Assembly: GCF_006717045.1 (NCBI RefSeq)
Contig: NZ_VFPH01000001.1
Location: 3,038,001-3,102,000 of the forward strand
Source: Pseudonocardia cypriaca
Lineage (GTDB): Bacteria; Actinomycetota; Actinomycetes; Mycobacteriales; Pseudonocardiaceae
Length of the DNA: 64,000 nt
Direction of reading: 5' to 3'
Shown: positions 1 to 7,161 of the stretch, piece after piece
Position numbering within the stretch: the stretch's first letter is position 1
Layout: each line of letters starts with the position of its first letter
The notes under the pieces: model-generated
What the model saw: only the letters and a program-made list of their open reading frames with translations
What the model was told of the DNA's origin: nothing
Database searches by the model: none
Made by a program: the position numbers and the translations under genes

Positions 1-27
1 GCGCGCCCCACGCTCACGATCTCCGGC

Positions 28-1155
28 TCAGAGCACCACGAGGTCGTGCGGACGGTTGTTGAGCCGCTCGTAGCCGTCCTCGGTGACCACCACGATGTCC
101 TCGATGCGCGCGCCCCACTCGCCGTCGAAGTACACGCCAGGCTCCACGCTGAAGGCCATTCCAGGCTCGAGCGCGAGCGCGTTGCCCGCCACGATGTAGG
201 GCTCCTCGTGCACCTCGAGGCCGATGCCGTGGCCGGTGCGGTGCACGAACCGCTCGCCCAGGCCGGCGTCGCTGATCGGCTCGCGCGCGGCGGCGTCCAC
301 CTGCTCGGCCGTGACGCCCGGGCGGACCGCCCGCACCGCCCGGTCCTGGGCGTCCTGCAGCACGGCGTAGGCCTCCCGCACAGCGGCGGGCGGCTCGCCG
401 CCGACGGCGTAGGTGCGGGTGGAGTCGGAGTTGTAGCCGCTGATCAGCGGGCCGCCGATGTCGATGACGACCACGTCACCGCTCTCGATCACCCGGTCGG
501 ACACGTCGTGGTGGGGGCTGGATCCGTTCGGCCCGGACCCCACGATCACGAACGCGGCCTCGGTGTGGCCCTCGGCGACGATCGCCTCGGCGATGTCCGC
601 GGCGACCTGCGCCTCGCTGCGCCCCGGCTTGAGGAACTCGGCCATGCGGGCGTGGACGCGGTCGATCGCCGCGCCCGCCGCGCGCAGCTCGGCCACCTCG
701 GCGGCGTCCTTGCGCATCCGCAGCTCACGCAGCACCGGTCCGGCGAGCACCTGCTCCACGTCCGGGAACGCGGCACGCAGCGGCAGGACGTGCGCTGCGG
801 GCATCGCGTCGGCGAGCCCCACGCGGCCGGGGCCGCCGCCCAGATCGCTGACGAGCAGGTGTGCGTCCTCCCCGTCGCGCCAGGTGACGACCTCGATCCC
901 CAGCTCGTCGAGCGGGAGCGCGGCGAACCCCGGCGCCTCCAGCCGCGGCACCACCAGGGCAGGCGGGGCGCGGTGCCCCGCCGCGGGGAGCACGAGGCAG
1001 GTGAGGCGCTCGTGGGACTCGCCGGACACGCCGAGCAGGTACCGCAGGTCCGGGCCGGGGGTGACGAGCAGCAGGTCGGTGCCCTGCTCGGCGGCGACCT
1101 CGCCGGCACGGCGGATGCGGTCGGCGAGCAGCGCAGTCGGAACGGCCGGTGTCAT
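28..1155 (-). CDS. M24-family Xaa-Pro aminopeptidase/dipeptidase
   Basis: A 375-residue cytosolic metallopeptidase of the pita-bread (M24) family, expected to cleave Xaa-Pro peptides. Metal-ligand motifs appear in family order: IDIGGPLISGYNSDSTRT (two Asp, about residues 232-245), HRTGHGIGLEVHE (His, about 305), SVEPGVYF (Glu, about 338) and ARIEDIV (Glu, about 352). The N-terminal half is the usual creatinase-type domain. The ATG at 1155 is preferred; a longer reading frame overlaps the divergent exonuclease leader. The neighbour and orientation match pepE (Rv2089c) beside Rv2090 in M. tuberculosis. Exact substrate preference is not visible. Confidence 0.9.
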   Translation of the reverse strand: MTPAVPTALLADRIRRAGEVAAEQGTDLLLVTPGPDLRYLLGVSGESHERLTCLVLPAAGHRAPPALVVPRLEAPGFAALPLDELGIEVVTWRDGEDAHLLVSDLGGGPGRVGLADAMPAAHVLPLRAAFPDVEQVLAGPVLRELRMRKDAAEVAELRAAGAAIDRVHARMAEFLKPGRSEAQVAADIAEAIVAEGHTEAAFVIVGSGPNGSSPHHDVSDRVIESGDVVVIDIGGPLISGYNSDSTRTYAVGGEPPAAVREAYAVLQDAQDRAVRAVRPGVTAEQVDAAAREPISDAGLGERFVHRTGHGIGLEVHEEPYIVAGNALALEPGMAFSVEPGVYFDGEWGARIEDIVVVTEDGYERLNNRPHDLVVL

Positions 1156-1187
1156 GCAGGGGAGGGTATTCCGGCAAGCTGTGCCGC

Positions 1188-2165
1188 GTGACCCCGCCTG
1201 CACCGCCTGCGCAGTCGCTGATGCTGCTCGACGCCGCCAGCTTGTACTTCCGCGCCTTCTACGGGGTGCCGGAGTCCATCACGGGTCCGGACGGCACCCC
1301 GGTGAACGCGATCCGCGGGTTCACCGACATGGTCGCGCGGCTGATCACCGACCGCCGCCCCACCCGTCTGGTCGCGTGCCTCGACCTCGACTGGCGCCCG
1401 GCGTTCCGGGTGGAGGCGCTGCCCTCGTACAAGGCGCACCGCGTGCCCGGCGAGCCGGACGTCGCACCGGCCGGGCTGCCGGAGATCGTGCCCGACACGC
1501 TCGAACCGCAGGTCCCGGTCCTGCTCGAGGTGCTCGCCGCGGCCGGGATCGCCACCGCGGGCGCCGAGGGCCACGAGGCCGACGACGTGATCGGCACCCT
1601 CGCCGCCGCCGAGCGCGCGGACCCCGTGATCGCGGTGAGCGGCGACCGGGACCTCATGCAGATCGTGCGTGACGAGCCCGTGCCGGTGCGGCTGCTGTAC
1701 GTCGGACGCGGGCTGGCGAAGGCAGAGCACCTCGGGCCGGTCGAGGTCGCCGCGAAGTACGGGGTGCCGGTGGAGCGCGCCGGGGAGGCCTACGCCGAGA
1801 TGGCGATGCTGCGCGGTGACCCCTCCGACGGGCTCCCGGGCGTGCCCGGGATCGGCGCCAAGACCGCGGCCACCCTCGTGGGCCGCTTCGGCTCGTGGGC
1901 CGAGCTGCGGGCCGCCGTGATCGACAAGGCCGACACCCGGCTCAGCCCGCCGGTCCGCACCAAGCTGGCCGCGGCCGCGCCGTACCTCGCCGTCGTCGAG
2001 CCGGTGGTGCGGGTGGCCCTCGACGCTCCTGTGGAGCTGGACCGGCCCGACACGCTGCCCGGTGAGCCGGTCGACCTGGAGCGGCTGGCTGCGCTCGGCG
2101 AACGCTGGGGCGTCGGGAGCTCCATCGAACGGCTCTGCACGGCGATGCTGAAGAACGCCCGCTGA
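1188..2165 (+). CDS. 5'-3' exonuclease (Pol I N-terminal-domain type)
   Basis: A 325-residue stand-alone FEN/5'-nuclease homologous to the N-terminal domain of DNA polymerase I. Visible motifs: LLDAASLYFRAFYG at the N-terminus, HEADDVIG and VSGDRDLMQI carrying acidic metal ligands, and the helix-hairpin-helix GLPGVPGIGAKTA that binds DNA. A role in removing flaps or RNA primers is known for the family. The GTG at 1188 is chosen because the first conserved motif begins a few residues later; an ATG at 1224 is the alternative. It is divergent from the peptidase with only 32 bases between, as in the mycobacterial order. Confidence 0.9.
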   Translation: MTPPAPPAQSLMLLDAASLYFRAFYGVPESITGPDGTPVNAIRGFTDMVARLITDRRPTRLVACLDLDWRPAFRVEALPSYKAHRVPGEPDVAPAGLPEIVPDTLEPQVPVLLEVLAAAGIATAGAEGHEADDVIGTLAAAERADPVIAVSGDRDLMQIVRDEPVPVRLLYVGRGLAKAEHLGPVEVAAKYGVPVERAGEAYAEMAMLRGDPSDGLPGVPGIGAKTAATLVGRFGSWAELRAAVIDKADTRLSPPVRTKLAAAAPYLAVVEPVVRVALDAPVELDRPDTLPGEPVDLERLAALGERWGVGSSIERLCTAMLKNAR

Positions 2166-2196
2166 GGGCTCGGGGCGGGAGGTCAGCGAGGTGGCC

Positions 2197-3195
2197 TCAC
2201 TGCCCTGCCACGTCCGTATGGCCACCTTGCTGACGTTCGGGCGGGGTGGCGGCCCGGGTGTAGCGGGCGCCCAGGTCTGCCAGCGCGGCGCGTAGCTCCG
2301 GCGGGTCCAGCACGTCGAAGTCGACGTCGAGCATGCCGAGGTAGAGCGCGAGCATCGGCAGGGTGTCCGCACCCGTGGTGAACAGGCAGTGCTCGTCGTC
2401 GATGGGCTCGCACGTGCCGATCGCCGGCGTCAACCGGTCCTGCACGGCGGCGATCGGCGCGTGCAGGCGCACCCGGGCGTGGTGGCGCCACAGGGCCTGG
2501 GCGGTGCGGCGGGAGACGTATCCGCCGATGTCGGGGTCCGGTGGGTCCCGCGGCACGAACCGCGGGCCCGTCGGGATCTTCGGCGTGATCCGGTCCACCC
2601 GGAACGTGCGCCAGTCGTCGCGCGTGACGTCCCACGCCACGAGGTACCAGCGCCTGCCGGTGTGCACGAGCCGGTGCGGTTCGGTGTCCCGGCGGGTCGC
2701 GGCCCCTTCGTGGTCGGCGTAGTCGAACCGGAGCCGTTCGTGCGCGCGGATCGCGCCCGCGATCGCGGTGAGGACGCCTGCGTCCACGGCCGGGCCGGTG
2801 CCGGGTAGCGCCACCACCGCGCCGGCGAGCGCCGCCACCCGGTGCCGCAGCCGGGACGGGAGCACCTGCTCCAGCTTCGCCAGTGCCCGCACCGAGGTCT
2901 CCTCGATGCCTGCGACCGTGCCGCCCGCGGCGGAGCGCAGCCCGACCGCGACGGCGACCGCCTCGTCGTCGTCGAGCAGCAGCGGTGGCAGGGCCGCACC
3001 GGACCCGAGCCGGTAGCCGCCCGCCACCCCCGTCGTGGAGTGCACCGGATAACCGAGCGCCCGCAGCTTCTCGACGTCGTTGCGCACGGTGCGGGCGCTC
3101 ACCTCGAGTCGCGCGGCCAGCTGCGGGCCGGACCAGTCGCGCTGGGTCTGCAGGAGCCCGAGCAGCCGGAGCAGCCGGGCGGAGGTCGGCAACAT
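2197..3195 (-). CDS. HTH-WYL transcriptional regulator (YafY type)
   Basis: 332 residues: an N-terminal winged HTH (about 1-60, ARLEVSARTVRNDVEKL recognition region), then a WYL domain with the literal motif GRRWYLVAWD near residue 195 and a WCX-like C-terminal domain. WYL proteins sense small ligands or nucleic acids and usually control an adjacent gene. The gene is divergent from the epoxide hydrolase, whose expression it probably controls. The ATG at 3195 is preferred over an upstream in-frame start because the HTH begins immediately after it. It is paralogous in architecture to PafB/PafC further along the window but not part of that operon. Confidence 0.85.
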   Translation of the reverse strand: MLPTSARLLRLLGLLQTQRDWSGPQLAARLEVSARTVRNDVEKLRALGYPVHSTTGVAGGYRLGSGAALPPLLLDDDEAVAVAVGLRSAAGGTVAGIEETSVRALAKLEQVLPSRLRHRVAALAGAVVALPGTGPAVDAGVLTAIAGAIRAHERLRFDYADHEGAATRRDTEPHRLVHTGRRWYLVAWDVTRDDWRTFRVDRITPKIPTGPRFVPRDPPDPDIGGYVSRRTAQALWRHHARVRLHAPIAAVQDRLTPAIGTCEPIDDEHCLFTTGADTLPMLALYLGMLDVDFDVLDPPELRAALADLGARYTRAATPPERQQGGHTDVAGQ

Positions 3196-3210
3196 CTCTT
3201 CAGTATCCGG

Positions 3211-3245
3211 GCAAATGAGGAAAGGAACGTGCCGCAAGCCTTCCT
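3211..3245. promoter_or_regulatory. possible operator between WYL regulator and epoxide hydrolase
   Basis: The 62-base divergent intergenic space holds an imperfect inverted repeat, AGGAAAGG (3218-3225) and CCTTCCT (3239-3245), one base longer in the left arm. Its place between a YafY-type regulator and the divergent enzyme gene fits an operator, but the repeat is short. Confidence 0.3.
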
Positions 3246-3257
3246 AGTGTTCACCCC

Positions 3258-4433
3258 ATGACCGAGATCAAGCCCTTCCGCGTCGACATCCCGCAGGCCG
3301 ACCTCGACGACCTGCACGACCGGCTCGCCCGCACCCGCTGGCCCCACGAGATCGCCGGTGTCGGCCCGGAGCGCGGGATCCAACTCGACCAGGTGCGCAA
3401 GCTCGCGGCCTACTGGCGCGACGGGTTCGACTGGCGTGCCCAGGAGGCGCAGCTCAACGAGATCCCGCAGTTCACCACCGAGATCGACGGCCAGCGCATC
3501 CACTTCCTGCACGTCCGCTCCCCCGAACCCGACGCGCGCCCGCTCGTCCTCACCCACGGGTGGCCCAGCTCGCCGGTCGAGTTCCTCCGGGTCATCGGCC
3601 CGCTCACCGACCCGCGCGCCCACGGCGGCGACCCGGCGCAGGCCTTCCACGTGGTGATCCCGTCGCTGCCCGGGTACGGCTTCTCCACGCCGATGCGTGA
3701 GACCGGGTGGGGCAACCTGTTCCGCGTGGCCCAGGCCTGGTCGGAGCTCATGACCAGGCTCGGGTACGAGCGCTACGCCGTGCACGGCACCGACGCCGGG
3801 TCCGGCCTCGCCCTCCTGCTGGGCATGATCGACCCGGCGCGGGTCATCGGCATCCACGTGAGCGGCACCGCCGCCGCCTTCCCCTTCGGGCCACCGATCG
3901 AGCTGGACGGCCTCGACGGCGCCGACCGCGCCCGCGCGGAGCAGTTCAACCACATCCAGCAGGACGGCCTCGGCTACCTGCACATCCAGGCCACCCGCCC
4001 GCAGACGATCGGCTACGGCCTGCACGACTCCCCGGTGGCACAGCTGGCGTGGATCGCCGAGAAGTTCCGCGACTGGACCGACCCCGCTCACGACCTCCCC
4101 GAGGACGCGGTCGACCTCGACCAGCTGATGACGACCATCAGCATCTTCTGGTTCACCGGCGCCGGCGCGTCCGCCGCCCACGCCGTCTACGAGGGCATGC
4201 AGGCCTACCGCGCGATCGCCGGCCAGCAGACGGGTGGCGGCCAGGACTGGCCGGCGGGCCCGCCGACCGGCTACGCGGTCTTCGCGGGCGACACCACGAT
4301 CCGGAGCCTGGTCGACCCTGCGGGAACGGTGGCGCACTGGTCGGAGTTCGACCGCGGCGGCCACTTCCCGGCCATGGAGGTGCCGGACCTGCTCGCAGGC
4401 GACATCAGGACCTTCTTCGCGAAGCTCGCCTGA
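3258..4433 (+). CDS. epoxide hydrolase, EHN-type alpha/beta hydrolase
   Basis: 391 residues: an N-terminal epoxide-hydrolase (EHN) domain (about 1-110, beginning IKPFRVDIPQADLDDLHDRL) followed by an alpha/beta-hydrolase fold. HGWPSS near residue 98 is the oxyanion HGXP motif, HGTDAGSG near 178 carries the likely Asp nucleophile, and RGGHFPAME near the C-terminus the catalytic His. It should open epoxides to diols by a covalent ester mechanism in the cytosol. The gene is divergent from the WYL regulator. Physiological substrate unknown; detoxification is the usual inference. Confidence 0.88.
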   Translation: MTEIKPFRVDIPQADLDDLHDRLARTRWPHEIAGVGPERGIQLDQVRKLAAYWRDGFDWRAQEAQLNEIPQFTTEIDGQRIHFLHVRSPEPDARPLVLTHGWPSSPVEFLRVIGPLTDPRAHGGDPAQAFHVVIPSLPGYGFSTPMRETGWGNLFRVAQAWSELMTRLGYERYAVHGTDAGSGLALLLGMIDPARVIGIHVSGTAAAFPFGPPIELDGLDGADRARAEQFNHIQQDGLGYLHIQATRPQTIGYGLHDSPVAQLAWIAEKFRDWTDPAHDLPEDAVDLDQLMTTISIFWFTGAGASAAHAVYEGMQAYRAIAGQQTGGGQDWPAGPPTGYAVFAGDTTIRSLVDPAGTVAHWSEFDRGGHFPAMEVPDLLAGDIRTFFAKLA

Positions 4434-4437
4434 GGAG

Positions 4438-5658
4438 TCAGAAGTACGTGCCGCACCACGGCACCCCGGGCGTCGCGAACGCCGCGTCGGCCCGGGGCAC
4501 CGCGGCCGGTTCCGGTGCGCTCCACCAGCCGCTCGCCACGAGCTCCGACGGGCGCCGGTCGCCGAGGTAGGCCATCGCGAGCGCGTCCACCGAGCATTCC
4601 AGCTCGGGCCGCACCGGTCCGCCGAGCGGGCCGACCCGCTCCGCGGACCCGTCCGCGATCCGGTAGACGCCCGAGTTCGCCTCCAGGAAGCCGTCGTGCA
4701 CGGCGAGCAGCACCGGTTCCGCGGCGCCGTAGCTGCGGGCCGCGAACGCGACGGGGACGTCGACGATCCGCAGCCAGGTCTCGTCCTCGTTGCCGGTCAC
4801 GGCGCAGGCCCGCGGGTCGGCCAGCAGCAGTTCGAGGGGCTCGTCGAGCGGGCGCAGGCGGGCCTGCACGGCCTCGACCAGGTCCACTCCGAGCAAAAAC
4901 CGCCACAGCGCGGCGGTGGCGGCGACGTCAGCGGCGTGCAGATCGGCCACATCGAGGCAGCGTCGGGGCAGGCCCGGGATGTCGCCGGGGTAGGCGATGG
5001 CGAACCCGTCGTCACCCTGCGGGCCGGTGTGCACGGCGGCGAGCACGTGCTCGCGCTCCACGTGCACGCGCCGGCCGACTCCGATCGCCCACCAACCCTC
5101 GGTGCGGGTGATCCCCCCTGGCCGCCGCAGCGCGATCCGCGCGTGGACCTCCTGCAGGACCGGCACGATCTCGTCCCGCGCCACGAGCCGGACCGTCCCG
5201 CCGAGTGGAGCGCCCGGGCGGAGGGGGCTCGCATCGGCGCGCACCTGCACCGACCGGCCGCGGGTGGCGACCCCGTAGCCGAAGCGGCCGTAGATCCGCG
5301 CCTCACTGGCCCTCAGCGTCGCCACCGGCTCGCCGCGGGCGGCCGTGTCGTCCAGCTGGGCCCGCATCATCGCGCTCAGCAGGCCGCGCCGGGTGTGGTC
5401 GGCGCGCACCCCGACCCGCGTGACCGCGGCCATCGGCAGCACCGCCCCACCCGGCACCGCCAGTTCACTGGGGAACGAGGTGGTGGTGGCGACGAGCGCG
5501 CCGTCCGCGTGCACACCGAAGGTGCGGCCGGGGCTGTAGAGACGCGCTGACGCGGCCCAACCCGCGTCGTCCGCCGGAGGGCGGTGGATGGCGGCGCCGA
5601 ACAGCGTGAGCGCGGCGCGCAGCTCATCTGCTTTGAGCGGACGGACGGCGAGCGCCAC
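4438..5658 (-). CDS. Eis-type GNAT N-acetyltransferase
   Basis: 406 residues, the length of Eis proteins, with two GNAT-like lobes and an SCP2-like C-terminal domain. VTRVGVRADHTRRGLLSAMM is the acetyl-CoA loop, ARIYGRFGYG holds the Tyr that acts as general acid in Eis, and the chain ends in Phe (CGTYF), whose free carboxylate is used in catalysis in the family. Eis enzymes acetylate amines of aminoglycosides and proteins. The start is a GTG at 5658, three bases from the upstream DUF4333 stop codon, so the two are probably cotranscribed; the much longer in-frame extension upstream is shadow sequence. Confidence 0.87.
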   Translation of the reverse strand: MALAVRPLKADELRAALTLFGAAIHRPPADDAGWAASARLYSPGRTFGVHADGALVATTTSFPSELAVPGGAVLPMAAVTRVGVRADHTRRGLLSAMMRAQLDDTAARGEPVATLRASEARIYGRFGYGVATRGRSVQVRADASPLRPGAPLGGTVRLVARDEIVPVLQEVHARIALRRPGGITRTEGWWAIGVGRRVHVEREHVLAAVHTGPQGDDGFAIAYPGDIPGLPRRCLDVADLHAADVAATAALWRFLLGVDLVEAVQARLRPLDEPLELLLADPRACAVTGNEDETWLRIVDVPVAFAARSYGAAEPVLLAVHDGFLEANSGVYRIADGSAERVGPLGGPVRPELECSVDALAMAYLGDRRPSELVASGWWSAPEPAAVPRADAAFATPGVPWCGTYF

Positions 5659-5660
5659 CG

Positions 5661-7073
5661 TCAAGCCGGCCGCCCGACCTCGTAGTTGCCGTCCACGCTC
5701 GTGATCTTGATCGGAACGGTGACCTGGTCGCCGTCGACCACGGCGGTGCACTCGAAGGTGGCGTCGGGCACGACCTCCTGCCCCTGGGGGCAGGTGACCG
5801 TCTGCACCTCGAGGTCGTAGTCCTGGCTCAGGACCTGCTGCACCCCGCTCTGCACGGCGTTGGCGTCGAGCACCCGGGTGTTGAAGAAGCCGGGGCTGAC
5901 GAACCCGAGCACCCCGACCAGCGCGAGCACGACAACCGCCGCAGCACCGATGATCATCGGCAAGCGGCTCTTCCCGCCTCCGCCCGGCGCCTCCTGCGGG
6001 GCCCCCGGCGCCCACGGCTGCTGGCCGTCGGGGCGGCCACCCCACTGCTGGGTGGGCTGCTGACCTGCGGCGGGCGGCTGGGCCCAGCCGCCCTGCTGGC
6101 CCGCCCACGGCGACTGCTGCCCCGCCTGCTGCTGGCCGTACGCAGCCTGCCCGTACGGCGGCTGCCCCGGCTGGCCGTACTGCCCCTGCCCGAACTGGGC
6201 CTGCTGGCCCTGCTGACTCTGCTGTCCTTGCTGGGTCGGTTGTCCTTGCTGGGCCTGCTGACCGAACTGCGGCTGACCGAACTGCTGCGTCGGCTGCTGG
6301 CCGTACGCCTGGCTCTGCGCAGCGCCGTACGGCTGCTGCCCGTAGGGCTGCTGCTGGCCGTATCCCGGCTGGGCCGCGCCGTACGGGCCCTGCTGGGCTG
6401 CGTAGGGCGGCTGGCCGGGAGGCGCGTACGGCGAGGGCGGCTGGCCCGGCTGCGCGGACTGCGGCTGCGTGTACTGCGCCGTACCCTGCTGCTGCCCCGG
6501 GTGCGGCTGCCCCGGCTGGGACTGCTGTACGCCGTAGTGCTGTTCGGGCGAGGCGTACGGCGGCGCAGCCTGGGTCTGGTCCGCGGGCCCCCACACCTGC
6601 GGCTGGCCCTGCTGTTGCTGCTGGGCAGGCTCACCCTGCGGGGTGGCCTGCGTCGGGACGACGGTGGTGGCCTGCTGCCCCGCGTCGTCCGCCTCCTGCT
6701 TCTCGGGTGCCTGCTCGGCGTCGCTCGAGGACTTGAACAGGTCGACATCGCCGCCATCGCCCTCCGCGGGCTTGGCAGGGGGCTGCGTTGCTGAGGGCTG
6801 CGATGCAGGGGGCTGCGAACCGGGGTTGGTGGAGGACTGGTCGGCGGGCGCAGCTGCCTCCTGCTGGGGCACCTCGCTCGTCTCAGGTGCGCTCCACTCC
6901 TGCTGCGGGACGGCGCGGGTCTCCTCACCGGGACGCTGCTGCTCACCGGGACGCTGCTGCCCCGCCGGCGGGGCCCCCCACCCGCCTTGCGGCTGCGGCT
7001 GGCCCCACGCGGGCTGCTCGGCAGGCTGCTGCGGCGCGCCGTGTGGCGGCTGCGGTCCCTGTGGCGTACTCAT
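5661..7073 (-). CDS. Pro/Gln-rich DUF4333 membrane protein
   Basis: 470 residues. About 350 N-terminal residues are low complexity, rich in Gln, Pro, Gly, Ala and Tyr with repeats such as QPYGQQPYG, followed by one transmembrane helix (LPMIIGAAAVVVLALVGVLG, about 370-390) and a C-terminal DUF4333 domain (about 400-470) with two Cys (VTCPQGQ and FECTAV) that could form a disulphide. Topology inferred: disordered tail cytosolic, DUF4333 outside. The position before helY matches Rv2091c. Function unknown; the disordered tail could act as a protein-binding or condensate-forming scaffold. Confidence 0.85.
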   Translation of the reverse strand: MSTPQGPQPPHGAPQQPAEQPAWGQPQPQGGWGAPPAGQQRPGEQQRPGEETRAVPQQEWSAPETSEVPQQEAAAPADQSSTNPGSQPPASQPSATQPPAKPAEGDGGDVDLFKSSSDAEQAPEKQEADDAGQQATTVVPTQATPQGEPAQQQQQGQPQVWGPADQTQAAPPYASPEQHYGVQQSQPGQPHPGQQQGTAQYTQPQSAQPGQPPSPYAPPGQPPYAAQQGPYGAAQPGYGQQQPYGQQPYGAAQSQAYGQQPTQQFGQPQFGQQAQQGQPTQQGQQSQQGQQAQFGQGQYGQPGQPPYGQAAYGQQQAGQQSPWAGQQGGWAQPPAAGQQPTQQWGGRPDGQQPWAPGAPQEAPGGGGKSRLPMIIGAAAVVVLALVGVLGFVSPGFFNTRVLDANAVQSGVQQVLSQDYDLEVQTVTCPQGQEVVPDATFECTAVVDGDQVTVPIKITSVDGNYEVGRPA

Positions 7074-7161
7074 CGCGGGCCTTCCCCCTGGAGACGTGCG
7101 GTCGGGCGATCAAAGCACAGCCCGCGGAGCGGGCACAGAGCCGGTCGGCCCTTCGCCCTGC

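Noticed and set aside
4438..6594. A 718-codon minus-strand frame covering the Eis gene and part of the DUF4333 gene
   Set aside because: Only the downstream 406 codons have protein-like sequence; the rest is the wrong frame of the DUF4333 gene, typical of high-GC DNA.
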